From Panagrolaimus kolymaensis (taxonomy: Eukaryota; Nematoda; Chromadorea; Rhabditida; Panagrolaimidae), in contig JAJQJQ010000044.1 of the NCBI GenBank assembly GCA_028622995.1, forward strand, positions 1,364,001 through 1,428,000: 64,000 bases of DNA, in the 5' to 3' direction. The notes beneath the pieces are model-generated. The model ran no database searches. It saw only the letters and a list, made by a program, of their open reading frames with translations, and was not told where the DNA came from. Shown one piece after another: positions 23,927 through 35,377 of this stretch; the stretch's first letter is position 1; every line of letters starts with the position of its first letter. Position numbers and translations under genes: made by a program.

Positions 23927-24442
23927 TTACTTCTTACAAAAATGAGCTAAACATATTGCACCAATACAACAAGCAAAAATTAAGAGAATTACAGCCAAAG
24001 TACACATTGCAATACCAATAGTTGCGCCATAAATAGCTCCTTCTTCAGTTTTCGCTGACAATAAATCATCTACCCAACTTTCATTTACACCTTTATAACC
24101 ACCGTCATCTTTTGTTGTTGTTGCATTTCGTCGAAATCTTTGAACATTCATCAATAATTCATCATCTTTTTCTTGTCCTTGCTCATTTGTATTTGAATTT
24201 GAAAGATGATTTTCGTCGTCGTCGTCAAGTTCCTTGTTGTTGTTAGTATTTTGAAGATTATTGAATTCATTTGAGTTGAAAGCAGCTTTTAAAGGATTAT
24301 TCATTCTTCCATAATTGTTGACATTTTCTTTGGTTTGAAGAGTTTCATTTGCATTGATAAATTCTTTTGATGTTGATGAAGTTTTTGCAAAAATAAGAAA
24401 AACAAAAGAAAGAAGCAAAAAATTGATCAAACATTTAACCAT
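23927..24442 (-). CDS. Small secreted/type I membrane protein with a furin-like site (2 of 3)
   Basis: From the ATG at 24442 the protein starts MVKCLINFLLLSFVFLIFA (signal peptide), followed by SKEFINANETLQ and an Asn/Asp/Glu-rich region. NVQRFRRNAT contains an RxRR furin-type site, and a transmembrane helix with CIGAICLAHFCKK ends the protein. The EFINxNxTLQ start, the QRFRRNA site and the CCIG membrane end are shared with the neighbour at 24894-25388, so the two are tandem duplicates. In-frame codons upstream of 24442 do not give a better signal peptide. Function unknown; a shed peptide precursor is possible. Confidence 0.75.
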   Translation of the reverse strand: MVKCLINFLLLSFVFLIFAKTSSTSKEFINANETLQTKENVNNYGRMNNPLKAAFNSNEFNNLQNTNNNKELDDDDENHLSNSNTNEQGQEKDDELLMNVQRFRRNATTTKDDGGYKGVNESWVDDLLSAKTEEGAIYGATIGIAMCTLAVILLIFACCIGAICLAHFCKK

Positions 24443-24893
24443 TTTTGACAAAGCAGCATTGGAAAGAAAAAGCAAAAAAACATTTTGTTGAAATTGCTTT
24501 AGTTTTTAAAAATTTGTATATATTTTTTTATTGCTTCATTTTCTTCCATGAGCAAGCACCAACAATCCTCACAACAAAGTTTCACAAAAATCTTTATATA
24601 AAAAAATGCTTTGAAAGCGGCGATGGAATTAATTAAAGACGCTCTTTTTAGAATCCTCATAAATCTCTCAAACTTTAAATTTGGCTTATCATTAGAATAT
24701 TTATTTAATTTTTAAGTAACACATTTAAACATAAAATCCCTAAATTAATTTTGCAATAATATACATTTTTCATCCAAAAATTGATTGAATCCAAGAAGAG
24801 ACAACATTTCTTTTCTTTTTTTCAATCCTAAATAATCAACCGATGTAATCAAATAACAAAACAAAAAGCAAAAGCATACAAAAAAACATATCT

Positions 24894-25388
24894 TTATTTT
24901 CCAAGAAGATATCGTACAAGTAAACTACCAATGCAACAGAAAAATGCAATCAAAAGGCAAAATAAAGCAACGAATGAAACACCAAATAATACTGCAATTG
25001 AAACCATTTGATGCGTTTCTTCGGGTGTTTTTTTCTCTTCTGTTTTGGTTGATGAACTTGAATTTGAATTTGCTGCATTTCGTCGAAATCTTTGAGCATT
25101 CACCAAATTATTATTTTCTTCGAAGAATATTTCTTTTTGTTGTTGTTGCTTTGAATTTGAAAGATAGCCACTGTTGTTAGAAATTTTCATTGAATCCATA
25201 TTCCTAAGATTTTCGTTGTTTTTGTTTGAATTGTGAAGAACTTCTTTGAAAGATTCATTCATTTCATAATTGTTGCCATGTCCATCGTTTTGAAGAGTTC
25301 CATTTTCATTGATAAATTCAGCAGCTGAAGTTATTGATGTTGCAAAAGTAAGAAAAACGAAGAAAATCAAGGTAAATTTCAGCAACAT
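24894..25388 (-). CDS. Small secreted/type I membrane protein with a furin-like site (3 of 3)
   Basis: The ATG at 25388 gives MLLKFTLIFFVFLTFATS as signal peptide, then AAEFINENGTLQ, an Asn/Ser/Gln-rich linker, LVNAQRFRRNAA (RxRR site), a short Thr/Glu/Lys stretch (KTEEKKTPEE), and a final transmembrane segment (AVLFGVSFVALFCLLIAFFCCIG) with a short tail LLVRYLLGK. It is the tandem duplicate of the gene to its left, in the same orientation. Between the two genes lies 450 bp without coding signal. Confidence 0.75.
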   Translation of the reverse strand: MLLKFTLIFFVFLTFATSITSAAEFINENGTLQNDGHGNNYEMNESFKEVLHNSNKNNENLRNMDSMKISNNSGYLSNSKQQQQKEIFFEENNNLVNAQRFRRNAANSNSSSSTKTEEKKTPEETHQMVSIAVLFGVSFVALFCLLIAFFCCIGSLLVRYLLGK

Positions 25389-25608
25389 TTTAGAAATCAA
25401 ACTTTTTGTAAAATAAACAACAAAAAAAGAGGAAAAAAGAGAAAGTTATGAAAGCTCAAAAAAAAAGAAGAAATTTGCATACTAATTCCTCAAAATGTGT
25501 TTCAAATAAGCAAGCAACAAAAAATAAGACATGAAAAACATTTATTGTTCAAAATTTCAAGAAAAAAAAGTAAAAGATACATAAAAAATGGTATAAAACA
25601 ATAAATCT

Positions 25609-28249
25609 TTACATTGGTGAATCATGATGAAGTACTTCAATATCATCGAACATAACAGCAGATCCACCACCAGCAGTACGCACCACTTTTCCCTAAAAAC
25701 AACAAAATTAATAACTAATGCAAAAGTAAAAAAGAAAAGTTATATGTACCTTTACAAGTTGAGTTCGTATATTACCATGTTTATCAGCCGTCTGTCGAGT
25801 AACAACATAATCAGAACATTTCTTTAAATCATCTGTTGATGGACGAGTTGTATGACGAGTATTTCGAGGTAGTTGAGGTTGAAAAATGGTACCAAGAGGA
25901 ATAAGATTCTTTGGTTCATGATCCAATACTCGACCAGTTGATTTTGAACGACGTTGATATTTTGGATTTGTATAAAGTGTTGATTGAACATGTGATGGTG
26001 GTTGATTTTCATCATGTCGACGAGCTGATGCAGGATACTCTTGTGGACGAGGACGAGGTTGAGATTGATGACGAGGTTGAAGACTTTGTGGAACTCTTGG
26101 AGGTGTTACAGCTGTATCAAATTGTTCACGTAATGTTGCCACATGAGATCGAGTTACAGGAGTTTCTAATACTTCACCCAATTTTTGAAGAGTTCGACGT
26201 TGAGAATCAAGAGCTTTGTCTTTTTCACGTGCTTCTCGTTGAGCATCATCTTCACGACGTTTATCATTTGTTTCATAAGTTTCATATCGGCTAACAGCAG
26301 TTCGAAGAGAATTGTTTTCACGTTTGAGTTGAGTAAATGTGTTGCTGAGTTTACCATAATCTTCTCGAAGTTCAGTTAGTTCTCGCATCAATTCACCATT
26401 TTGAGCAGCAGATAAATCACCAAAACATAATCTTTTCTTTAACACTTCAGAAAATGTTTCAACTAAAAAATAATTAAACGTTAAAGATGAGATAAAAAAG
26501 TTAATAAACTCACCATTTTTTCTAATGGTACCACGATAATTTTCTTTTGAAGCAAGTTTCTTAGTAAAGTATTCACGAATATTTGTAATGGAATGAGCAT
26601 CATTACAATCTTTCAATTGAAAACGTGGTGGTTTATCAAAGAGTTCGATGAGCTTTGGTTCAAAGTGTCCAACAGATGCTACAAATTCTTTATTCCATTG
26701 AGCCATATCACGACGATTGAAGGGTAAAGTATTGAGTTGTTCTAAGGCATGAACTGGAGCTGCAACCGTTGCCATTTTGACTTCACGAGCGAGCTTAGCA
26801 AATTTCATAACATGCTAAAAAATGAAACACCATTAAACGTTAAAGAAGATGGTCTAAAAGCTTACCAAATTCTCTTCATAATCACCACCAAGAGGATTTA
26901 CACAGATGATCATTCGAATTCGTCCACCACCTTCAAAGAAATTTTTGAACAAATATGTCAATTTTGAATCACGATATGGAACAGATTGAAGATTTTGTGA
27001 ACGTTGACTTTGACTAAAAATTAAAATAATGATAAGAAGTTTCAAAGCAAGTAAATGGTTTACCGTAGTTTTTCGAAACATTGACGAAGTGTAAGAAGAC
27101 TTTGATTGATTTTGTTACTTTCAGCCAATCGATCACCAGTATTTTCCGTTCGTTTAGCTCGTTCAGAACCAGCAAGATCAACCAGAGACATTTCTGATAC
27201 GTGGATGTTGTTATTGACAGGATAAAATTTGTCTCTTTGAAGCGGTGCAGTTACCAAGCGAATGTTGAAAACTGAATGAGATCGACTGCTGCTTTGATTG
27301 AGTAAAGTTTTTGCAGTTCTTCGACGTTCTTGAGCTGAAAAGATAAAGGTTATTAGTAAAATAAGGAAAAAGAAGAATTATTAACCTTGCAAAAATTGTT
27401 CGATTGCTTCATCACTTGATTGAACTTCAACTTCTTTGATCTTTTCCACATAAGTTTGAGAAGTAACAGGATCTTGTCGAATATTTTTGCTGCTGAAGAG
27501 TCGTTCATCCGTTAAGCTTTCATCGAGTAAATCATAACAGAGATCATTGTATATTTCAACATATGAAACAAAGACAGCACAACAAAGAGTATGGCTAAGG
27601 CCTTTAGTCTAAAAAGGTACGAGATCAAAATGAACAAAAAGCAGTGAAAAAGCTTACAGAAATGGTTTCAATGAGACGATTAGTAGATGAGTATTGTGGC
27701 GGAGGAATGGTTTGACGTTCTTTCATTGCTTGAAGTTCTGATTGAATGATAAACCCGTGACGTCCATCAGGTTTGAATACACATTTTTCCATGATATTCG
27801 GGAGACTTTTGAAAAGAACATCAAGAGCACGAGGAAGTAAGCCAGAATTATCACCATCAGCATTCCCAGTCATTGTATGAGTTTTTCCACTCCCAGTTAC
27901 ACCATAAGTAAATAATAGAGAATTGTTACCACCAAGAAGGTTTTCAACGAAATCCAAAGTACAGTGCTTGAAGACATCTCGTTGAGTATCTGATTCCTCG
28001 AAGACATAATCAAATTTGTAAATCTTCTCAGTCTAAAATGAATGGCAAAGTTAGTAAAAAAGTAAAGAAAATGAAAGTAAAACATACAAAAGGTTCGTTG
28101 TTTCGTGGAATAAAACTTTTTGGTGGAAACACTTTCACATATTTACCATCGATCGGAACCACACATATTTCTTGGTCATTCTTCCTTGGTGCAATTCGGC
28201 ATACAATTTCTAATGGCTTTACAGTTGGTTTTTGTTCATCTCCTGCCAT
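25609..28249 (-). CDS. zen-4: Kinesin-6 (MKLP1/KIF23), ZEN-4 ortholog
   Basis: A plus-end-directed motor of the centralspindlin complex, partner of CYK-4, needed for the central spindle and cytokinesis. Eight exons fit in phase: 28249-28088, 28032-27658, 27608-27386, 27334-27064, 27013-26866, 26814-26514, 26462-25750 and 25692-25609. The motor has LEIVCRIAP, the P-loop GVTGSGKTHT, switch I NQSSSRSHSV, switch II DLAGSER, and SLLTLRQCFEKLR. The kinesin-6 signature FKNFFEGGGRIRMIICVNP and the neck follow. A coiled coil (ELTELREDYGKLSNTF onward) comes next, then a tail with PLGTIFQPQLP and GGGSAVMFDDIEVL, both matching ZEN-4. The motor loop after the P-loop is short compared with some kinesin-6 members. 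A TTTTTCAG right before the ATG could be a spliced-leader acceptor. Confidence 0.93.
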
Positions 28250-28878
28250 CTCTGAAAAATTAACATCATAAGTAAAGGAAATGTGAAACAAAAAAAAAGA
28301 GATGAATAACAACAACACGCAAGAACGAAGCAAAAGTAAACGCCTGAATAAACGTTAAAATCAATCGCAATAAAGAGTAATGAATCAATAAACAAGTCAA
28401 AATTGTCTTTCCTTCAAAAATCCCTTAAAAGAAGTTGGAAAATGGTAAGAATAAACAAAAATAAATCAACCGAAAAGAATGAATGAGTTTTATTTTGGAT
28501 GTGAAAGGTTGATGTCAAAAGGATGACGTTTCTATGATCATAATTCGCGGAAGTTAAACATTGTTTTTATAATTAATAAGTACATGGAAACATACAAAAA
28601 AAAGCAATGTCAATGATGAAAAAAGGGTTTAAAAAAAGGATAGCAAACACATCATCAGAGAGAAGAAGAAAAATGCCAATGCCGAACTTCTTTCATTTAT
28701 TTCAAAAGAAAAAAATTGCGCGCGCGACTCGTGAAGGCGGCGTTTTTGCTACTTCAAGGTGTTCCCTTTTTTTAACTAACTAAACGAATTTCTCAAACTT
28801 TGTTATTTTTCGTTTCCTCACAACTTTAATTAAAAAGGTTTAATTCTTTAAATTTTTTGAAATAAAATTATCAAAAAG
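28250..28878. promoter_or_regulatory. Divergent intergenic region between zen-4 and the FRA10AC1 homolog
   Basis: These 629 bp separate two head-to-head housekeeping genes and presumably hold both promoters. A GCGCGCGAC stretch near 28718 is unusually G+C-rich for the window. No TATA box is evident. Confidence 0.4.
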
Positions 28879-29922
28879 ATGTCAGTGGGAGATGGACATT
28901 TGAGAAAACATGAATCAAAGCCAACCAAACATCCATTAGCAAGGTTCGTTATTTTTTTTATCTTTGAAACATCTTTACTATTTTTTCTTCGTTTTCAGAT
29001 TGAAAAAGCATTATCAAGGATTGGATGCGTTTACTCGGCACAAACAAATGATAAATAATTATTTTTTGTATTACCCTGGAGCTCATGAGAAGTTAAAGCA
29101 ACGTGATGATTCAAAGGATAAAAATGATTATGATATTATTCGAGTATGTTTTATATCTTTTTTCGTCTTCATTAATTTCATAACGGGTTGTTTTAGGAAA
29201 ATCACAAATTTCTATGGAATCCTGAAGACATTACTGAAGCAGAAAAATCATGGGATGCTAAGATTGCTAAACGATATTATGATAAACTTTTCAAAGAATA
29301 TTGCATCGCTGATTTGACGTATTATGAAAAGAATAAAGTTGCAATGAGATGGAGAATTGAACGAGAAGTGAAAAGTGGTAAAGGTCAATTTATTTGTGGT
29401 GAAAAACATTGTGATAAAGAGAAAGGATTGGAAAGTTGGGAAGTAAGTTTTAACTTTCTTTTTGAGCTTTGGTGATTACTAATGTTGCACTTTTAGGTGA
29501 ATTTTACTTACAATGAACATGGTGAAAAAAAGAATGCTTTGGTGAAACTACGATTATGTCCAGCATGTTCAGCAAAATTGAATTACCATTCCATGAAAAA
29601 GCGAGTAACGAAAGAGAAAAAAGAAGCTCGAAAGCGTCAAAAGAAACATCAGAAAAAGAAGGAAGAGAAAGCAAAGAAGACGAGAAAATATGGAGCTGCT
29701 GAGGAATCTTTATCCGAATCAAGTACTAGCGATAGCGAGAATGATGAAGATGAAACGCATAAAGCTGATGAAGAAGATGCTAAAGAAAAAGAAGAAACGC
29801 AAAAAGCTCGAGAAGAATCAAAGGTTGCTGAAGAAGCTGCAAAAATTTGGTCAAGAGATCCATTTGCTGAAAAAACTCAAGAAGAAGCTATGGATGAATT
29901 TTTGGATGATTTATTGTTTTAA
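28879..29922 (+). CDS. FRA10AC1: FRA10AC1 homolog (nuclear, splicing-associated)
   Basis: Four exons, 28879-28943, 28999-29143, 29197-29442 and 29497-29922, join in frame. Family landmarks are LDAFTRHKQMINNYFLYYPG, FLWNPEDITEAEKSWDAKIA, a DLTYYEKNKVAMRWR block, the zinc-binding pair FICGEKHC and LCPACSAKLNYH, and a long Lys/Glu-rich charged C-terminus ending DEFLDDLLF. The family is conserved across eukaryotes, and its members are recovered with spliceosomes. The zinc-finger Cys pairs are complete. The gene is followed after 162 bp by the SAC3-domain gene on the same strand, with an AATAAA at 29951 between them. That spacing would suit a nematode operon, but no SL2 evidence is visible. Confidence 0.9.
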
Positions 29923-30084
29923 TGTTTTTATTTTTTGTTTGTTGATAGTGAAATAAATTGTATATATGTAAATATTGTTGATGATGTTTTTGAGTGGCAT
30001 CACCGCTATAATTTTTATTGCTTTATTGTCTTTTTGCATCAACTTACAGTAGTAAGCTTTTAGGATACTTTTTATTGTCGTAAA

Positions 30085-31450
30085 ATGGTTACTATTCAAT
30101 CAACTTATAATGAACTCATCAAACTTAAATCTCAAGCACGAAAAGCTCCTGTTATCGTTAAACCAAAAGTTGGAAGCTGCTTAGAAATGTGTTCAAAAAG
30201 TGAAATACATTTTCGAACTAAAAATCTGTTAATTCATCCCATGGAAACTTCAACGCCTTTTGTAAATATGAAGCGAGCTGAAAGAAAACCATTGCTTGGT
30301 AAAATGGTAAAAGAATATTCTCGTCCTGCAGCTGATAAGAATGTCCATTTGAAAGATGTTCGACCATATGAAACTTTGGTTATTACTACTGAATATTTAT
30401 TAGGGTTAGTTTGCATTGGTGCTGTAGTAGTATCACAGTGTTTTCTATGATGTGATGCTTGCTTCTTATTTTTGCTGATTCCATTAACTAACGTTGCTTG
30501 TTCTTAACGTATCTCTTTTTCAGGTTATTAGACTCCTATCAAGCTCCAACTCAATGGCCAATGGTTTATGGTTTTATAGCAAATCGATTTCGAGCTATTC
30601 GACAAGATTTAATCGTTCAACAACTTTTACCTCAACAAATTATTCGTTTACTTGAATTTCAAATTCCATTTTATCTAAATGCAAAGAAGCGATGTGAAGA
30701 TTTAAAGATTCAATCCTATGAAAAGAAACTTCATAATTCTGAAATTGATGAATGTTTTTCTCGATGGTTAGTAGCTGCTAAATTTGGTGGTGAAACTTCA
30801 AGTGAGGTATGTAAGCTTGTTTCATTTTTACTTGTTGTTTGACTCCTGTGCAATTCTTAGACGCCTGAATAACACCTTAGTTTTCAGATCCTGGAAGCTT
30901 ATGTTTATTATTATCTCAACAATGAGAAAGTTGTATATGATGTTTTGGAAACGTTTGATTTTACTGAAGATACTGAAAAGCTGTTAAAACTTGTATTCAA
31001 TTTTATGGACAAAAATTATTCACAATTCTTTCAAACTTTTAAACGACGAAAAATTGATTATTTACGGTAAACTTTTGTTCGTTAGTTTAGAGTACTTTGA
31101 TTGATTATTATTATATTTTAGGAATGCTCTTTGGATTCATATTGGTTCATTAAGATTGGAAGCATTAAAAGCATTTCGAATTGCATTTGGAGCTAAATGT
31201 GTTAGTTTTCCATTGGAAGATTTAGCTGAAGTTTTGGCTTTTCCATCCACCAAAGCTGTTGAAGAATGTTTAAGAAAATTGTTTGTTTTTGTATGTTTTT
31301 CTTGACTTTGCTTATCTCTGTTTTTTGGTAGGAGATTAATGAATGTTCATTTTTTAGCCTAATGGTATCCCGGTTCCGTTTTCATTTCTCGGTTTAACAC
31401 AAACTTTACTTGATGCATCTCAATTATCTCCTCATTGGTTTATTGTATGA
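30085..31450 (+). CDS. SAC3/GANP-domain protein (SAC3D1-like)
   Basis: Five exons, 30085-30404, 30524-30806, 30888-31066, 31122-31290 and 31358-31450, keep phase throughout. The protein begins MVTIQSTYNELIKLKSQARK. It has the SAC3/GANP signature: GSCLEMCSKSE, ADKNVHLKDVRPYETL, MVYGFIANRFRAIRQDLIVQ, a helical repeat part with ILEAYVYYYLNNEK, a WIHIGSLRLEALKAFRIAFG helix, and LEDLAEVLAF as the winged-helix end. Members bind the TREX-2 or centrosome machinery. At about 347 residues this is the short SAC3D1 type rather than the large GANP. The ATG at 30085 follows a CTTTTAG acceptor-like site, which would suit trans-splicing. Confidence 0.87.
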
Positions 31451-32250
31451 TCTGATTTATGTTGTATTTTGTTGTTGAATATTGTAATAATTAATATACA
31501 TAATAAATATTTATTTTTTGGTTTATTAATAAGCAAGATGTTGCAAAACAAAATTTCTGGTTTTTTGATTAGGCTTTCAGCGAATTTTGTTTTGTTGTAC
31601 TGGATATTGGTTTATCAAATAAGATACTTGATAGTGAGCCCTCTAACTTGCTCAAAAAAATGATACGATCTCTAATAATTTTTTGTTTTATGGATATTTC
31701 AATTTTTTTGATATTAAAATTTAGTTAACATAAACGGCAATTTCTAAGTCTTTAGTTTGATGAGATAAAATAAAAATACGACGAACTTTTATAAGATGTA
31801 TCAAAGAAAGGTAAAGCGATTGATTGCTTTCAAAGACGAATGGAATGATTTTTCTAAGATTCTTCATAATTTCCAAATAATCATGACTAAAGTTGCAACA
31901 AATGCAGATCCTACCAATCCATTTTAATTTTTTGTTAATTATTATTCTTTTTAAGTTTTAACTTTCATCGATCATTTGTTTTATAAAGTTGCAAGCAAGA
32001 AGTTGGAAATACAAAATATTTTTGTGTGTGGATTTGATTTTTTCCGTATTATGTCGCGTTTGCTTTTAAAAAAGGGTACGTTCTAATCATAATTTTGTTT
32101 TGATATTTTATTGAAGGAAAAAATGCCTGTAAATAAGCATTTTCATAGCCAATTTTTTTGAATGATATTCATGGACTCTTTTTCTGGCAAAAAGAATTCT
32201 TTTGCCAACGATATGCATTAATGCAGTTTTTTTTTGAAAATCAAAAATTA
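31451..32250. other. Intergenic, no supported gene
   Basis: AATAAA near 31503 serves the SAC3-domain gene. At 32051 ATGTCGCGTTTGCTTTTAAAAAAG followed by GGTACG looks like a first exon (MSRLLLKKG), but no partner exon is found before or after the foldback element. Otherwise nothing is recognisable. Confidence 0.4.
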
Positions 32251-32273
32251 GTTTAAACTAGGGTTCATGTACC

Positions 32274-32388
32274 CCCCCCCCCCGAATCTCGAAAAAAGCG
32301 GGGACGGGGACATACCCGTTTTCCAAAATATTATCCCCGTCATCCCCGCCGGGGACCAAATTTTTCGGGGACGGGGACGGGGACGGGT
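32274..32388. repeat. G/C-homopolymer and CGGGGA tandem repeats, left end
   Basis: A run of about 12 C is followed by repeats of the unit CGGGGA, including ACGGGGACGGGGACGGG. This is striking in a genome segment that is about three-quarters A+T. Runs of four G at regular spacing have the form of G-quadruplex motifs. Confidence 0.85.
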
Positions 32389-32425
32389 ATAGAAGAAAAT
32401 TTTTTTTTTGATTTTTTTTCGATTT

Positions 32426-32966
32426 CACGGCGGTATAAAAGTGAAGTTCAAATGGAAATGAAAAATTTGGTCGTTGGTGGTCGAATTGCCAAAAACCAAA
32501 GGAAAAGCTATTTTTTTAGTAAAAAATGTCTGTTTTTTTGCATATTTAATTATAATTCTCTACGGATATTCAGTTGAAAAATATTGAAACTCTCACAGAA
32601 TATGTAATCGAATATTGCGGATAAGATCGTGAAGATAGATTTTCATAAAAAAATCAATGAGCCGAAATCCTAGCGTAAGAGTTTTGAGCATTTTGGTCAT
32701 TTTTACGTTAGAAAAAGTGATTTTTTTTGGAACTTTTTCAGAAACAATTATGGCTAAATTCATTAAGTTGCTTTAATTTTATTCTGTGACATTGAAAATC
32801 TATAATCTTATCTTGCCTACAAATTGGTGCAATCAGTTTTTCCGAAGACAATCTTTTTCCGAAAATCCTTACGTAAGAGTTTTTGGAATGCATGGAAACA
32901 TAGCTTCTGCTTTGAAAAAAAGCAAGAAATTGTGATATTTTTTATTTATTTTTTAACCAAAATACA
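32426..32966 (+). repeat. Left long inverted arm of the foldback element
   Basis: 541 bases, from CACGGCGGTATA to ACCAAAATACA, matching the right arm 34684-35235 in reverse complement. The right arm has 11 extra bases next to its CCGCCGTG end. I could see no other differences, which implies recent formation or gene conversion between arms. Confidence 0.85.
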
Positions 32967-33359
32967 AAAGTTTCATAAAATATTTTATATAAAAATAACA
33001 AAATTCGGCTGTAATATGTTAATTTATATCTTTTTAATCATGGGAATTATAAAAAAATTCAAAAACAGAAATTATGATAAAACTTTATCTTTGAATTCAA
33101 AGAAATTGTGAATCAGCTAAGCCTCTGACTTCTTCATTTGGTAAACTTTCTTTTTCATCGAAGCATATATTCCTTTCCCAGCTCCAGCTCATTACCAACA
33201 AACATAATTTTTTCTCATCATGAGTGGCAATTCTTCTTAGCCATTGTTTTATTACAGAATGCATATGCTCGATTATCTGTTCAGAAAAATAATTGAAAGT
33301 TGCTTAGTTTCTAAAAATGGCAATCTTTTTATCAGATATAAGTATAATTATTTCTTTAC

Positions 33360-33459
33360 CATCGTAATTTTTTTGTTCTCGATCCCTCAAACTTCGTTTC
33401 CTTGGTTGGTCAGCATTTCGAAGAAAATCATCACCGCTAACAATTTTTGATGGTTGCAT
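33360..33459 (-). other. Possible minus-strand exon inside the foldback centre
   Basis: From an ATG at 33459 the reading MQPSKIVSGDDFLRN...QPRKRSLRDREQKNYD ends at a GGTAAAG donor at 33359. Two acceptors downstream (TTTTTAG, CTGAACAG) lead only to short ends. The next 200 bases on this strand hold coding-like text split over frames (for example MHSVIKQWLRRIATHDEKK). This could be a decayed second cargo gene; support is weak. Confidence 0.3.
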
Positions 33460-33945
33460 TTAAAAATAAAATATACAAACTAACAAAGCAAAATGCAAAA
33501 TTTTGTAATAAAAAGTATTAAGGATATATTCTACAAAATAACAGCAAAAATGATGTACAAATGATACACACTTTTGAGCTATTTTGTTTTTCAAATTGAC
33601 TTTCTTTTTTTTTTGGGACACATGGGTTGCCATTCTTTCAAAAAGCAAATACCAAGCCAAAAACATTTTATTCAATCAATATTAAAAAAACCGCGCGCCA
33701 AAAAAATCGTATTTTGTCTTCATTGTTTACATCTTTGATTGTAAATATGATGCGAACTTACAAGCGCGGGAAACATTTTCCTTTTTATATTTTTTGTTTA
33801 TTTTACTGATATTTATATATAACTGATTTACTTTGAGTTTTTTTTAATATTTATATTCCAAACATAATCGACTTATTAAATTGCGAATTTTTGATTGCTA
33901 AACATTTTTTTATAATTTTTTGCACATAATTATATTTTTAGTAAA

Positions 33946-34573
33946 ATGGATGCTACCGAAAGTATTAGTAAATCAGATGGTGATTACAAAATGATTACTC
34001 TTTCATTTAATTATTGGAAAGAAAAATTAAGCCTTGAAGATAACACTTTTCAATTTAAAATTAAAAAGTGCAAAGATTGGAAGAAATTTATACAAGAAAA
34101 TATTTTTAAAGTAAGCTTTTCTTTCTTCTTTATCAGTAAAAGTATATTTATTAATAATTCATATATTTTCATAATTGTTGAAACATTTAGATCGACAACG
34201 ATAATGAATTTGTTATTCCCAATAACCTCGATGCCTTGCTAGAATTAATAGAAGCAAAAAAACTTACCTTAAACAATCCTTTTATCCTTTGTGTAGTTAT
34301 GCAAGAAAATGGAAAATCGCGGTTGAGTATTGAAAAGATTCTTTCTGCTTGCCTATATAAAAGCCCAGCATTGGTAATTTTTTAAAATAATTATTTAATC
34401 GATTATTAAATTATATTTAGGTTGCTCCTATTTTTGTTGAAGTAAACAGGGATACTAATGTTATCAAAAAAGTAGGAATTAGCTCAAAAGAAAAGAATGG
34501 CATCCTAGATTTTCTATTTAAAAATTCAATATTTGGTGTTGAAAAAAATGTTTCATTTTACTTTTTCGATTGA
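33946..34573 (+). CDS. Cargo gene of the foldback element, unknown protein of about 160 residues
   Basis: Three exons, 33946-34110, 34191-34373 and 34422-34573, each with clean GT-AG sites and phase 0 junctions, give one frame. It starts MDATESISKSDGDYKMITLS and continues with WKEKLSLEDNTFQFKIKKCK. The second exon has NNLDALLELIEAKKLTLNNP and LSIEKILSACLYKS; the third has APIFVEVNRDTNVIKKVG and ends NVSFYFFD. Composition is ordinary for a soluble, helix-rich protein, with no transposase, zinc-finger or helicase motifs and no signal peptide. I do not recognise the family. Its place in the unique centre between the arms suggests either a captured host gene or an element-specific accessory gene. 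Confidence 0.65.
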
Positions 34574-34683
34574 AATTTTGAATATTTTTTACATTAAATT
34601 GTTATTGATTTATTTTTTTATATACATATATTATAGAAAAGTGCACATAAAAATGGAAAAAAATGTTTTTATTATTTTAAATA

Positions 34684-35235
34684 TGTATTTTGGTTAAAAA
34701 ATAAATAAAAAATATCACAATTTCTTGCTTTTTTTCAAAGCAGAAGCTATGTTTCCATGCATTCCAAAAACTCTTACGTAAGGATTTTCGGAAAAAGATT
34801 GTCTTCGGAAAAACTGATTGCACCAATTTGTAGGCAAGATAAGATTATAGATTTTCAATGTCACAGAATAAAATTAAAGCAACTTAATGAATTTAGCCAT
34901 AATTGTTTCTGAAAAAGTTCCAAAAAAAATCACTTTTTCTAACGTAAAAATGACCAAAATGCTCAAAACTCTTACGCTAGGATTTCGGCTCATTGATTTT
35001 TTTATGAAAATCTATCTTCACGATCTTATCCGCAATATTCGATTACATATTCTGTGAGAGTTTCAATATTTTTCAACTGAATATCCGTAGAGAATTATAA
35101 TTAAATATGCAAAAAAACAGACATTTTTTACTAAAAAAATAGCTTTTCCTTTGGTTTTTGGCAATTCGACCACCAACGACCAAATTTTTCATTTCCATTT
35201 GAACTTCACTTTTTCATTGAAGCTATACCGCCGTG
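34684..35235 (-). repeat. Right long inverted arm of the foldback element
   Basis: 552 bases, inverted copy of 32426-32966. A transcript through both arms would form a hairpin with a stem of over 500 bp, a potential source of small RNAs. Confidence 0.85.
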
Positions 35236-35377
35236 TATTTAAAACAATTTTTTAAGTTTTTTTTCAATATGGCATTGTCGAATAATGTTTGTTTTAATCT
35301 TTCGTAAGGCAATCATGTAAAGAACAAAAGAGAAAAATGAAGAAAAAAAATCATGAAAATGTCCACAAAATTTTCAT

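Noticed and set aside
25911..26294. 127-codon + strand frame within zen-4
   Set aside because: Antisense shadow of the kinesin coiled-coil and tail exon, which matches ZEN-4 at both ends.
29504..29722. Minus-strand frame within the FRA10AC1 homolog
   Set aside because: Antisense shadow of the conserved zinc-finger and charged region.
32051..32078. MSRLLLKKG first exon upstream of the foldback element
   Set aside because: No downstream exon continues it, and the donor GGTACGTT could occur by chance.
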